Assembly (NCBI GenBank): GCA_023268155.1
Contig: JALNKM010000005.1
Coordinates: 1 to 64,000, forward strand
Source: Candidatus Geocrenenecus huangii
Lineage (GTDB): Archaea; Thermoproteota; Nitrososphaeria_A; Caldarchaeales; Wolframiiraptoraceae
Reading direction: 5' to 3'
DNA length: 64,000 bases
Part shown: positions 1 through 8,199 of the stretch, piece by piece
Layout: every line of letters starts with the position of its first letter
Position numbering within the stretch: the stretch's first letter is position 1
Notes under the pieces: generated by a model
Databases searched by the model: none
The model's input: the letters and a program-made list of their open reading frames with translations, nothing else
Told to the model about the DNA's origin: nothing
Position numbers and translations under genes: made by a program

Positions 1-218
1 TAGGTGTTGGATTGGTAGATGAATTAAAGGAGAAGATTGATCTAATTAGAGAGAAAAAGCCTGAGCTTCTTAAACCGAAGATAATCAAGGTAATATATAC
101 TGATTATGCTACACCAGATGCATTAGAATATGCTAGGAGAGAAAAAGTATGGGTATTAAAGTGGAGTGGAGACCTTACTCCTATGGTAATCGAAGAAATA
201 GGATCATCTACGTTATAA
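1..218 (+). CDS. C-terminal fragment of an unidentified protein (5' end outside window)
   Basis: The reading frame is open to the left edge of the window (it reads in frame from base 3) and ends at TAA 216-218, so this is the C-terminus of a longer gene; the TTG at 12 need not be a start. The visible ~70 residues are a charged helix followed by the pattern KVIYTDYATPDALEYARREK, then a strand ending in WSGDLTP. That strand-turn-helix looks like the tail of archaeal PD-(D/E)XK nuclease-like proteins of the DUF3782 kind, where a late strand names a second site after the nuclease core. This is a weak resemblance from memory; the catalytic part is not in the window and no function should be assigned. 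Confidence 0.5.
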   Translation, partial: GVGLVDELKEKIDLIREKKPELLKPKIIKVIYTDYATPDALEYARREKVWVLKWSGDLTPMVIEEIGSSTL

Positions 219-455
219 TACTACTACAGGGACTACCGTATTAAGTATCCTGAGAGATGTCAAGATAGTATAAAAGTAGTTTACTATAACTTTTGATAAT
301 CACAAGAACTTTGTGAGTTTAAGTATGTCTGTAGTAGCAATGTGTGGAGACCTGATCTTTACCAAAGATCATTGTATTCACAGAAGGTTTATATTCGAAG
401 AATTCGACTCAACTCAACGGGTTTAAGATTTTTCATAGATGGTTTCTGAGGAGCC
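219..455. promoter_or_regulatory. Upstream region of the metal P-type ATPase with a perfect palindrome
   Basis: No gene is visible here. A perfect inverted repeat TGATCTTTACCAAAGATCA (8-bp arms, 3-nt centre) lies at 353-371, and a shorter one (CACAA/TTGTG, 5-nt loop) at 301-315. A TATA-like stretch TTTATATTC starts at about 389, roughly 70 nt before the ATPase start, so the larger palindrome sits just upstream of the presumed core promoter. That is the expected place for a metal-responsive regulator, but no regulator gene lies in the window next to it. Confidence 0.45.
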
Positions 456-2603
456 TTGAGGGTGAAAAATTTGTCTTCTCATGGACACGGTCATGTTCAT
501 AATGTTGAAGAGCTCAAACGTAGATTCTGGTTTTCACTTTTATTAACAATCCCGGTTCTGCTGTTTTCCGAAACGATCCAGACATGGTTTGGGTTTGAGT
601 GGCTTACGATCCCCTTCCAGAAAGACGTGCTTACACTACTATCTCTTATGATCTATTTTTACGGTGGCTGGCCCTTCCTCAAAGGTTTAGTAAATGAGGT
701 TAAGGTTAGACAGCCCGGCATGATGACCTTGATTGGTGTGGCTATCTCGGTCGCCATGTTCTACTCGCTTGGAACAGTCTACATCTTCGGTGGTAGAGAC
801 TTCTACTGGGAGCTTGCGACACTAATCGATGTTATGCTTTTGGGTCACTGGGTTGAGGCAAAAAGCCTAATTGGTGCATCAATGGCGTTAGAGGAGCTTA
901 TCAGAATAATGCCGACTACAGCCCACCTAGTTAAGAATGGTGAAATCATAGATGTGCCTGTTGCCCAGCTAAAGAAGGGGGATGTTGTGCTGGTTCGACC
1001 TGGCGAGAAGATCCCGTCAGACGGCGTCGTTGTCGAAGGTGAGTCGTCGGTTAATGAAGCTTTATTGACTGGTGAGTCTAAACCGGTAAGTAAAGCTGTC
1101 GGCGACAGGGTTGTGGGAGGCGCTGTTAACGGTGAAGGCATGCTAAAAGTTTTGGTCGAACGAGTGGGTGAAGAAACCTATCTATCACAAGTTGTAAGGC
1201 TCGTTAAACAAGCTCAGGAAAGCCGTTATAAGACTCAGGATTTAGCCAATAGGGCTGCAGCCCTACTCTTTTACGTAGCGCTTACAGTTGGGATAATAGC
1301 CTTCGTAGTATGGAGCTTTCTAGCAAGCTCGGATACTGCCCTAGAGAGATCTGTGACCGTACTTGTTATTGCTTGCCCTCACGCTCTCGGCTTGGCTATA
1401 CCCCTTGTCGTAGCGATCTCCACATCAATTACCGCTAAAAGCGGCATCCTCATAAGGGATAAACGAGCCTTCGAAAAGATTAAAGATGTCGACATAGTGG
1501 TTTTCGATAAGACTGGGACTTTAACGATAGGGGAGTTCGGCGTAGCTGATATTGTTGCCTATATTCCGGAAGAAAAGCTTTTAAGTTTAGCGGCCGCCGT
1601 CGAGCTTAACTCGGAGCATGTTATTGCTAAAGCCCTCGTGGAATATGTGAGAAACCTGGGAATTGTGATCCCTCAAGTAAAAGAGTTTAGATCTTTGCCT
1701 GGGCGAGGCGCTTATGGTAAAGTTGGGGAGAACGAGGTCTATGTCGGAAGCGTAACTCTTCTAAGCGATCTAGGATTAACTGTTAACGATCTAAGAGTAG
1801 AGGAGATGCAAAGACAGGGTAAAACTGTTGTCTTCGTCGTTGTAGATGGTAAGGTTGCAGGCGCCATATCCCTGGCTGACATGATTAGGGCCGAATCTTA
1901 TGAGGCTGTTAGAGAACTCAAGAAGAGGGGGGTAAAGGTTTACATGCTTACCGGGGACTCCGAAGAAGTTGCCGGCTGGGTTGCGAAGGAACTAGGCGTA
2001 GACAGCTATTTCGCTAGAGTCTTACCAGACGAGAAAGCGGAGAAAATAAATTTGTTAAAGAATGAAGGCTATAGTGTGGCAATGGTTGGAGACGGCGTAA
2101 ACGATGCTCCAGCTCTCGTTACGGCGGATGTTGGCATAGCCATAGGGGCTGGAACAGACGTAGCCATCGAGAGCGCCGACATAATCCTTGTCCGAAACGA
2201 CCCGAGAGACGTGGTTAAGGCCATGGATATTTCTCGAAAAACCTATGCTAAGATGGTTCAAAACTTGTGGTGGGCAGCTGGCTACAACACGGTGACGATA
2301 CCGCTGGCAGCTGGCGTGCTGGCAGGCTATGGTATAAGTCTACCTCCAGCCGTCGGAGCGATAATAATGTCTTTAAGTACGGTAATCGTTGCTTTGAACA
2401 GTCAAACATTAAGGAAGTATGAGCCGGAATGGGTGAAGATAGAGATGGAGAAAAAACGTTTAGTCACAGATCCTGTTTGCGGCATGAAGATAGATCCTGA
2501 TACAGCCTATAGCAAGGTCGAGTATGGGGGCCGCGTCATATACTTCTGTTCAAGAACATGCGAGGAGGAATTCAAGAAGAAACCGAAGAAATATGTGAAA
2601 TAG
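456..2603 (+). CDS. copB: Heavy-metal (copper/silver) P1B-type ATPase, CopB-like, with C-terminal YHS domain
   Basis: A membrane pump of the P1B family that uses ATP to move Cu or Ag out of the cytoplasm. Visible signatures are a His-rich N-terminus (HGHGHVH), TGES of the actuator domain near residue 205, the intramembrane metal motif CPH (about 307-309, the CopB/P1B-3 type rather than CPC), the phosphorylation site DKTGTLT (about 351) and GDGVNDAP (about 545). The last ~45 residues are a YHS/TRASH-like metal-binding domain (DPVCGMKID, then [11 protein letters not shown]). No N-terminal HMA domain is present. The TTG at 456 is only 2 nt from GAGGAG (448-453); the GTG at 462 has better spacing (8 nt) and may be the true start. 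Base use looks more G+C-rich than the neighbours (GGC, GCC and CGA codons), hinting at transfer. Confidence 0.93.
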   Translation: MRVKNLSSHGHGHVHNVEELKRRFWFSLLLTIPVLLFSETIQTWFGFEWLTIPFQKDVLTLLSLMIYFYGGWPFLKGLVNEVKVRQPGMMTLIGVAISVAMFYSLGTVYIFGGRDFYWELATLIDVMLLGHWVEAKSLIGASMALEELIRIMPTTAHLVKNGEIIDVPVAQLKKGDVVLVRPGEKIPSDGVVVEGESSVNEALLTGESKPVSKAVGDRVVGGAVNGEGMLKVLVERVGEETYLSQVVRLVKQAQESRYKTQDLANRAAALLFYVALTVGIIAFVVWSFLASSDTALERSVTVLVIACPHALGLAIPLVVAISTSITAKSGILIRDKRAFEKIKDVDIVVFDKTGTLTIGEFGVADIVAYIPEEKLLSLAAAVELNSEHVIAKALVEYVRNLGIVIPQVKEFRSLPGRGAYGKVGENEVYVGSVTLLSDLGLTVNDLRVEEMQRQGKTVVFVVVDGKVAGAISLADMIRAESYEAVRELKKRGVKVYMLTGDSEEVAGWVAKELGVDSYFARVLPDEKAEKINLLKNEGYSVAMVGDGVNDAPALVTADVGIAIGAGTDVAIESADIILVRNDPRDVVKAMDISRKTYAKMVQNLWWAAGYNTVTIPLAAGVLAGYGISLPPAVGAIIMSLSTVIVALNSQTLRKYEPEWVKIEMEKKRLVTDPVCGMKIDPDTAYSKVEYGGRVIYFCSRTCEEEFKKKPKKYVK

Positions 2604-2877
2604 CTCTCCGACTATCCACATATCTTCTTCTAAATTTTCTCAACAGAGCTGAAGGAAGATTCGGCCCTCTATACAGTAGATAGAGAAGTTGCATTAAAGA
2701 TTTCATCAACGAGTGTAAGATGCTGCCTGATATAGCATAATCATGTAAGTATAGGAGTGTCTTTGACTCGTTTAGGTTTAGGATAATAAGATTCTCAGAG
2801 TATTTTTCACATTTAGATGATGACGTGTTCAAGTAGATTGGAGTTAGCCTAGGGCTCTCAATCCACGAGTATGTCAC
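2572..2877 (-). CDS. Short ORF, possible KEOPS subunit Pcc1-like protein
   Basis: A 101-residue ORF with a GTG start, lying 47 nt after sua5 on the same strand and overlapping the 3' end of the converging ATPase gene by 32 bp. Codon use resembles the neighbours (AGA, CTA, AAG). The segment from about residue 28 to 68 has the Pcc1 outline: a hydrophobic strand (ENLIILNL), a second strand (KTLLYLHD), then [20 protein letters not shown], which parallels the family's dialRaalNsylrll helix. The invariant-looking Arg and Asn of better-known Pcc1 proteins are not obvious. Sua5 and KEOPS act together in tRNA t6A37 synthesis, so the neighbourhood fits. No ribosome-binding site is seen, and a TTG about 15 codons in is another possible start. 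The ORF is probable; its function is tentative. Confidence 0.42.
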   Translation of the reverse strand: MTYSWIESPRLTPIYLNTSSSKCEKYSENLIILNLNESKTLLYLHDYAISGSILHSLMKSLMQLLYLLYRGPNLPSALLRKFRRRYVDSRRAISHISSVSS

Positions 2878-2924
2878 AGTATTGTTGGATCTTTTAAATT
2901 CAGAGAGGTCTTCTGGGGATTGGA

Positions 2925-4010
2925 TTAATTTATTGTTATTATATTGTATCCGCTTGCTTTTCTTAACCTATTCATTATTGTTAAGCCTAGCCCTTTTTCT
3001 TCAAATCCTTCTGACACCGCTATGTCTATATCTAACTCGTCTATTTCTCTCAAGAGCTTGTATAGGTTTCTAGCCACTTCGAATAAGTTTTTCCTCGAAC
3101 CTAGATTTAGAGTCTTCACTCCACGATAATACTGTGTTGTTTCCACAGTTGAGAGTAGGACGACTTTGACCCCCTTATCTATTAATCCCTTAACATGCTT
3201 GAATACTTCTAGACTATATCTTTCTAGGTTGCCGTAGTCTCGAGTTTCAACTACATGTAAAGGTTTGGAAGGTGCGTAATGCCGATACTTCATGCCTGGA
3301 GCAATAGCTTCGGAGGCCTCAATTAATCCTCTAGCAGATTCAGGTATAATGATTTCCTTATTGAGCATTCTCTGCACCTCCTCTACTGGTAGTGCACCTG
3401 GTCTAAGAAGAACTGGCAAATTTCTCGTCATGTCGATTATCGTGGATTCCACACCGAAGAGCGTCTCTCCCGAATCTATGATTACATCTACTTTCCCCAT
3501 CATGTCTCTTTTAACATGTTCTCCGCTTGTAGGTGATGGTCTACCAGCAGGGTTAGCGCTTGGAGCAGCTATAGGCGTCTCACTAAGCTCTATCAATTTA
3601 AGGGCCACAGGATGAGCAGGCATCCTAACCGCGATAGTCTCCAAGCCTGCGGATACTTCGTCAGGTACTTTCTCTGATTTCCGGATTATTACTGTTAACG
3701 GCCCTGGCCAGAATTTTTCTGCAAGTCGGCATACGTCTTCACTTAAATCGCTTGAGAGTATCTCTAGTTGATCTAGATTTGAGATATGGACGATTAGAGG
3801 GTTGTCTAGAGGTCTATTCTTCACGTAGAAGATCTTCCTAACAGCTAGACTATTTAATGCATCTGCTCCAAGACCATAAACAGTTTCTGTCGGGAAGATT
3901 ACTAGTCCCCCTTCCTTGATTACTCTTGCTGCTTCTAGGATGTATTCTGTCTTGGGGCTTGAAGGATCTATCTCTATTACCTTCGTAGGCTTGACGGCTA
4001 GTTCACGCAT
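2925..4010 (-). CDS. sua5: Threonylcarbamoyl-AMP synthase (Sua5/YrdC, two-domain)
   Basis: Makes threonylcarbamoyl-AMP from threonine, bicarbonate and ATP, the first step of universal tRNA t6A37 modification; the KEOPS complex then transfers the group. The N-terminal YrdC domain (about 10-205) shows FPTETVYGLG, the KNRPLDNPL segment and SANPAGRPSPTSG. The C-terminal Sua5 domain (about 240-361) begins with the linker APGMKYRHYAPSKP, which covers the active site. At 361 residues it is the full-length Sua5 form rather than a YrdC-only form. ATG start. A possible Pcc1-like ORF follows it on the same strand. Confidence 0.95.
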   Translation of the reverse strand: MRELAVKPTKVIEIDPSSPKTEYILEAARVIKEGGLVIFPTETVYGLGADALNSLAVRKIFYVKNRPLDNPLIVHISNLDQLEILSSDLSEDVCRLAEKFWPGPLTVIIRKSEKVPDEVSAGLETIAVRMPAHPVALKLIELSETPIAAPSANPAGRPSPTSGEHVKRDMMGKVDVIIDSGETLFGVESTIIDMTRNLPVLLRPGALPVEEVQRMLNKEIIIPESARGLIEASEAIAPGMKYRHYAPSKPLHVVETRDYGNLERYSLEVFKHVKGLIDKGVKVVLLSTVETTQYYRGVKTLNLGSRKNLFEVARNLYKLLREIDELDIDIAVSEGFEEKGLGLTIMNRLRKASGYNIITIN

Positions 4011-4091
4011 TCCTACACCTACAGTATGTTGATGTAGGGTTTAAGCATGATGTCGGTCTTCATCAATAAATTATCTAGAATTAGATTTTCG

Positions 4092-4496
4092 TTAATCCCC
4101 TCTTTTGAGGATATGCTTCTGGAACCTCTCTGGACTGAATTTCATGGTTAAGTATAGTATGGCGTCTTCGACGTTAAACTCTTTGCATGCGTATACGTCT
4201 ACTGTTGCAAGCCCATCTTCTACGAATGTGTGTATACTTATGTGGCTTTCACCTATTATTACGAATCCCGATACTCCTGGAGATGGGTTATCATATTCTT
4301 CTACGAACGGTTCAGAAAGTCTCGTTAATTTTAAGTAATCTGGAAGTTCTAGTAGAACATGGTAAATATAGTTCTTATCTCTTAAAACGTCTTCTCCACA
4401 TCCATACATATCAACGATTAGATGTAATCCTCGCATTCCAGCATCTATCCTATTCGATGTAGGTCGCATGACTAAATATATCTTCCATCTATCCAA
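4092..4496 (-). CDS. speD: S-adenosylmethionine decarboxylase proenzyme family (SpeD; arginine decarboxylase possible)
   Basis: A small pyruvoyl enzyme of the class 1B AdoMet decarboxylase family. The self-cleavage site is ESHISIHT near residues 78-85, where the Ser becomes the pyruvoyl group, and GLHLIVDMYGC marks the N-terminal strand. It makes decarboxylated AdoMet for spermidine synthesis. In Sulfolobales and relatives a paralogue of the same size is an arginine decarboxylase, and I cannot separate the two by eye. The TTG start at 4496 has a GAAGG-type ribosome site and gives a ~21-residue leader before GLHL, as in Sulfolobus proteins. It starts 8 nt after the Pit gene's stop, so the two are probably cotranscribed. 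Confidence 0.88.
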   Translation of the reverse strand: MDRWKIYLVMRPTSNRIDAGMRGLHLIVDMYGCGEDVLRDKNYIYHVLLELPDYLKLTRLSEPFVEEYDNPSPGVSGFVIIGESHISIHTFVEDGLATVDVYACKEFNVEDAILYLTMKFSPERFQKHILKRGD

Positions 4497-4503
4497 CTAC
4501 CTT

Positions 4504-5409
4504 CTATTTTAGTATAATCACTAATATATATGAAAAAACTACTCCAAGTAAGAAGGAGGCCACCCAAGATAATATCAGCTTCTTGAATAATCCCACATTG
4601 ATTATATGTGTCGAGGATGAAAGTGCGGCTCCCACCAAGCCCCCGATCATTATCTGGGTTAATGCAGCGGGGATGCCGACCTGCGTTAGTATCCATAGGA
4701 GTAGAGAGGATGATAAGAGACTTGAAGAAAGCTTTAGCGGGCTCAAAATCGCTAGTCTATCCCCAATCACGTACGATATCTTTTCTGAGAATATGGAAGC
4801 ACCTATGAGGATCCCTATGTATACTATGGGGTATAATGATATAGAATATCCACTCAGCATCGACAGTATGAATCCTAGATTATTCGCTGATATAGTGTAT
4901 GCACCGTAAAAGCTTGTAGAATATATGATGAGCCTTGTATAGAAGTATAATTCACCCATCCTAATGCATCTAGATAGTTTCATTAATAATAGATAAATTA
5001 ACTTAGATAGATACATTGTTGCTAGAGGTGCAAGTATCCATGATAGAACCGTTATAGTTAGGAAGATTTGGTTTACCTGAATGTTTAAAGCTAGTGATGA
5101 ACCAATCAATGAGGCCACAGCAATATTCGATATGCTTACGGGGATCGCCAGGACACTACATATAAGAAGAACTACCAAGATAGCTATCAACGGAATCTCA
5201 AATGAGTTGAAAATTATTAGCTTGGATGGGTTCATCTTCCATCCTTCAAGCATTAACCCGAGGAACATAGAGAGAACAGTGAAGATTACAGAATATCTGA
5301 ACTTCGCTGCGCCTGACGACGTCATCCCACTTACGAATAGTGAGCTATTATTCCAGCTGAAGAGAATACTTGACACGAGGCATAAAATGTAAAGCAGGAG
5401 AAAATCCAT
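4504..5409 (-). CDS. pit: PiT-family phosphate permease (divergent)
   Basis: An integral membrane protein of about 301 residues with roughly 9-10 hydrophobic segments. The N-terminal SWNNSSLFVSGMTSSG stands where PiT transporters have the GANDVANA signature, and the repeat-like SSSTHIINVGLFKKLILSWVA near 265-285 matches the second PiT half (GV..V.WGLV.KI..AW). It is predicted to carry inorganic phosphate with a cation. The canonical G-A-N-D is altered to S-W-N-N, so substrate or mechanism may differ. It lies 37 nt after a DUF47 gene, the usual PiT partner. ATG start with GGAG 7-9 nt upstream. Confidence 0.82.
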   Translation of the reverse strand: MDFLLLYILCLVSSILFSWNNSSLFVSGMTSSGAAKFRYSVIFTVLSMFLGLMLEGWKMNPSKLIIFNSFEIPLIAILVVLLICSVLAIPVSISNIAVASLIGSSLALNIQVNQIFLTITVLSWILAPLATMYLSKLIYLLLMKLSRCIRMGELYFYTRLIIYSTSFYGAYTISANNLGFILSMLSGYSISLYPIVYIGILIGASIFSEKISYVIGDRLAILSPLKLSSSLLSSSLLLWILTQVGIPAALTQIMIGGLVGAALSSSTHIINVGLFKKLILSWVASFLLGVVFSYILVIILK

Positions 5410-5446
5410 TAATCGTCTCCACTCATGGTCTATACTGTTTGAAAAT

Positions 5447-6124
5447 TCACCCGTATCTTTGAGCGATTATCTGGAACAGGATATCAGAAGCATCTTCGGC
5501 TGAATCGCAAATATTGTCCATAATATCTATCATCTCTTTAACCTGCATTATATCTAGTACTCTGAATCTATCGGCCTCTCTAAAGATCGCCTTAATTATT
5601 GTAGTCTTCAGTTCATCTGCTTCCTCTTCTATATCTTCAATTTCTTGAAGTAGTGGTTTAGCTTTCTCTACATCATGTTTAAACTTCCTGAAAGATTCAA
5701 GCAGTTTCCTAGATGCATCAATGCATGAGTTGATATATTTATCCATCTCCGGGATGGAGAACATGAAGTAGAGTAGGTCATAGCTAGGAGCAGTCATCAT
5801 TAACTGCTTAACTGAGTCCTTCGTATAGTCAGCAATATTATCGATCTCTTCTATGAGGTTAAGTAAGTCCTCTCTAAGATGAGCGAAGAAGGTTCCCCTG
5901 CAAAGCTCCTCTGATATCATTCTCCTCATGTTATCCGCTTCAGTCTCTAAGGCATCTATCTTCTCGTAGATTTTATCAATCTCTCCTACCCTTCCATTCT
6001 TTATCGCATTAGAGACGTCTTCAAGATACTTCACAGTATCAGCTATTTTCACAAGATACTCTTCTATAGAATCTATGGCCTTCTTCTCTCTTCCATAGAA
6101 TAACTCGATAAACCTGAATGGCAT
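5447..6124 (-). CDS. DUF47/PhoU-like Pit accessory protein
   Basis: A 225-residue all-helical protein of the DUF47 family (TIGR00153-like), related to PhoU. It has the repeated acidic helix pattern typical of the family: IDALETEADNMRRMI near 53-67, EEIDNIADYTKD about 90-101 and IEDIEEEADELKTTI about 155-170. Such proteins are encoded next to PiT permeases and are thought to control their activity. Here it is the first gene of the run DUF47-pit-speD on the minus strand. ATG start. It is separate from the AbrB-PhoU regulator at 48.2 kb. Confidence 0.88.
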   Translation of the reverse strand: MPFRFIELFYGREKKAIDSIEEYLVKIADTVKYLEDVSNAIKNGRVGEIDKIYEKIDALETEADNMRRMISEELCRGTFFAHLREDLLNLIEEIDNIADYTKDSVKQLMMTAPSYDLLYFMFSIPEMDKYINSCIDASRKLLESFRKFKHDVEKAKPLLQEIEDIEEEADELKTTIIKAIFREADRFRVLDIMQVKEMIDIMDNICDSAEDASDILFQIIAQRYG

Positions 6125-6231
6125 AGGATGGGATCCTATCTACCAAGTGATTAATCTAACTTTTACATATTTCTGTACTTGACAGATTTTCTTTCTGAGG
6201 TTATAGAAAAATATTGTAGAGCCCCGCCCTT

Positions 6232-7179
6232 CTACTCGGTTAAGATTGATTTTATTAATGCTGCTCTAATGTAGACACCGTTCTCAGCCTGCGTGAAGTA
6301 TTTTGCTTGAGGTAGAGAATCGACCTCAGGCGATAATTCGTCAACTCTGGGTAGAGGATGCATTATGATAGGTAACTTCTTAAACTTCTTCAGTAAATTT
6401 ATCGTCAAATTATAGCTTCCCTTCAGCCTCTCATATTCTGAAGGGTCTGAGAACCGTTCTTTCTGAAGTCTGGTTACATAGAGTACATCTAGTTCTTCAA
6501 TGACTTCTTCAACTCTCTCAACCATCCTCCACTCCACCCTCCTGTCTATCTTCTCTAACACTTCACGGCGAATCTGCAATTCCTTCGGTGCAATGTAGTA
6601 TATCTTTACGTCATCATACTTGGAAATCGCATAGCTTAGACTGCTGGGGGTTCTACCATATTTAAGGTCTCCCATTATACCTAATGTCACGCCATCTATC
6701 TTCTTGATCTCTCTCCAAATCGTATACAAGTCGAGTAGAGCTTGAGTTGGATGCTCGTTCCAGCCATCACCTGCGTTAATTACGGGGGCGGAAGCTATCT
6801 CAGCGGCTTTCCTCGATGAGCCCGGCTCTCTATGTCTTAAGACTATTATGTTAGGCTTGTACCCATCAACCATTCTAATAGTATCTTCGAAGCTTTCACC
6901 CTTCGCTATACTTGCAGCCTGTTCTAAACCAAAATCTACGACTATCCCTCCAAGCCTCGTCATAGCGAATTGGAAGCTCAGCCTAGTCCTCGTACTCGGC
7001 TCAAGGAATACTGTTACCATTATCTTATTTCTACAGTAGTCTAGGATGCCCTTCACTTCTAATTCCTGTCTAATTTTCTCTGCTTCATGAAATAGGTAAT
7101 CCATAGTTTTCCTATCAAAATCCAATGCTGAGATAACGTCCCTATTATACAGGCTATTCAAGTTTGATACACCTCTCAT
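6232..7179 (-). CDS. pyrB: Aspartate carbamoyltransferase catalytic subunit
   Basis: Condenses carbamoyl phosphate with aspartate in de novo pyrimidine synthesis. Carbamoyl-phosphate binding residues are in STRTRLSFQ (62-70); HPTQALLDL (143-151) and GDLKYGRTPSSL are also present, and HPLPRVDELSPEVD near 270-283 completes the active site. The length, about 315, is normal for the family. The regulatory subunit gene pyrI is not next to it. The ATG at 7179 has no clear ribosome site, while the TTG at 7161 has GAGGTG 8 nt upstream and is a good alternative that removes six residues. pyrC lies about 1 kb away on the other strand. Confidence 0.96.
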   Translation of the reverse strand: MRGVSNLNSLYNRDVISALDFDRKTMDYLFHEAEKIRQELEVKGILDYCRNKIMVTVFLEPSTRTRLSFQFAMTRLGGIVVDFGLEQAASIAKGESFEDTIRMVDGYKPNIIVLRHREPGSSRKAAEIASAPVINAGDGWNEHPTQALLDLYTIWREIKKIDGVTLGIMGDLKYGRTPSSLSYAISKYDDVKIYYIAPKELQIRREVLEKIDRRVEWRMVERVEEVIEELDVLYVTRLQKERFSDPSEYERLKGSYNLTINLLKKFKKLPIIMHPLPRVDELSPEVDSLPQAKYFTQAENGVYIRAALIKSILTE

Positions 7180-7270
7180 TGAAGAAATATCTTTAATGTC
7201 TATTCTTTAATATTTCCTCCAAGCTACTATCGTCTTCTTAAGCTGAACGAGGATTTATAGAACTCTATCG

Positions 7271-8026
7271 TCAATCTTCTAGCTCAGCCAGATATTTCTT
7301 TACCAGTTCATTTGTCAATTTTTCATATTTCTCGATCGAGCCTACATCATACCAGAAAGCATCTGTAACATATGGTTTAACCAGTCTTCGACTCCTAAGC
7401 AAGTATGGTATAAAGTCTGACATTATGTCTAAGCTATTCTTCTCTGCGGCCAACTTATCAAGTTCGGGCAGGACCCCGGCATTTAACGCTAGTATCCCTA
7501 TGCTAACGTATATATCGATGGATGGCTTCTCCGTGAAGGAAATTATCCTATCATCTGAGACTTCCGCCACACCGACCGGAAGCACATATCTTCTAGATAA
7601 TGCGACGGTAGCTTCCGCGCGAGCTTCTTCATGCTTCTTGATCACATCGGCAAGATCGATATTCGAGAGTATATCACCATAATGAATTAGGATTATATCC
7701 TTATCTTCTAGACGCTCTTGTCTATACAGGTTTAAGAGGGCGCCGCCCGTCCCCTTAAGCTCAGGGTTGTCATGTATGTATTTGATTCTTATACCGTATA
7801 GTTGTCCTTCCCGAAAGTAGTTTATGATCTGCTCAGCCTTGTATCCGACCAATGTGAAGACATCATTTAGCCCAGCCCTCTTCATGTTGAGTATAATGTA
7901 TTCGAGCAGTGGTCTCTGCCTAGGTCCGATCGGGATCATGCATTTCTGAAAATAATATGTTAATGGTCTAAGCCTACTCCCCTCCCCTCCGGCCAATACT
8001 ACTCCTACAGTATTTTTTGAAGTCAT
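7271..8026 (-). CDS. Sugar-phosphate nucleotidyltransferase (NTP_transferase family)
   Basis: Activates a sugar 1-phosphate with an NTP. The nucleotide-binding signature LAGGEGSRLRPLT (11-23) is followed by the conserved K-C-M-I-P-I-G region, HYGDI near 114 for the metal-binding Asp, FTEKPS about 163 and the closing WYDVGSIEKY about 224-233. It has no C-terminal left-handed beta-helix acetyltransferase domain, so it is the short form. The substrate could be glucose-1-P or mannose-1-P; the sequence does not decide. ATG start. Possible TATA on the minus strand at about 8056-8067, close to the divergent pyrC promoter. Confidence 0.88.
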   Translation of the reverse strand: MTSKNTVGVVLAGGEGSRLRPLTYYFQKCMIPIGPRQRPLLEYIILNMKRAGLNDVFTLVGYKAEQIINYFREGQLYGIRIKYIHDNPELKGTGGALLNLYRQERLEDKDIILIHYGDILSNIDLADVIKKHEEARAEATVALSRRYVLPVGVAEVSDDRIISFTEKPSIDIYVSIGILALNAGVLPELDKLAAEKNSLDIMSDFIPYLLRSRRLVKPYVTDAFWYDVGSIEKYEKLTNELVKKYLAELED

Positions 8027-8114
8027 CTTGATTCATTCTACAATCACCATCTTTCAAATAAATATGTGTCGTCCCTATAGAAGCTCTTCAACTCATAGGA
8101 TGTACATCAATAAG

Positions 8115-8150
8115 AGATCATTTATAAGATATATAGTAGAGGTAAGTTAA
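8115..8150 (+). promoter_or_regulatory. Probable pyrC promoter
   Basis: TTTATAAGATATATAG at about 8121-8136 is a good archaeal TATA element, with transcription expected about 25 nt downstream, some 45-50 nt before the TTG start of pyrC. It shares a 173-bp divergent spacer with the nucleotidyltransferase gene. Confidence 0.45.
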
Positions 8151-8199
8151 CAATGTTTAGCAGTAAGGTCTTGGCTGTTGGAAGGATGGTGTATGAGAA

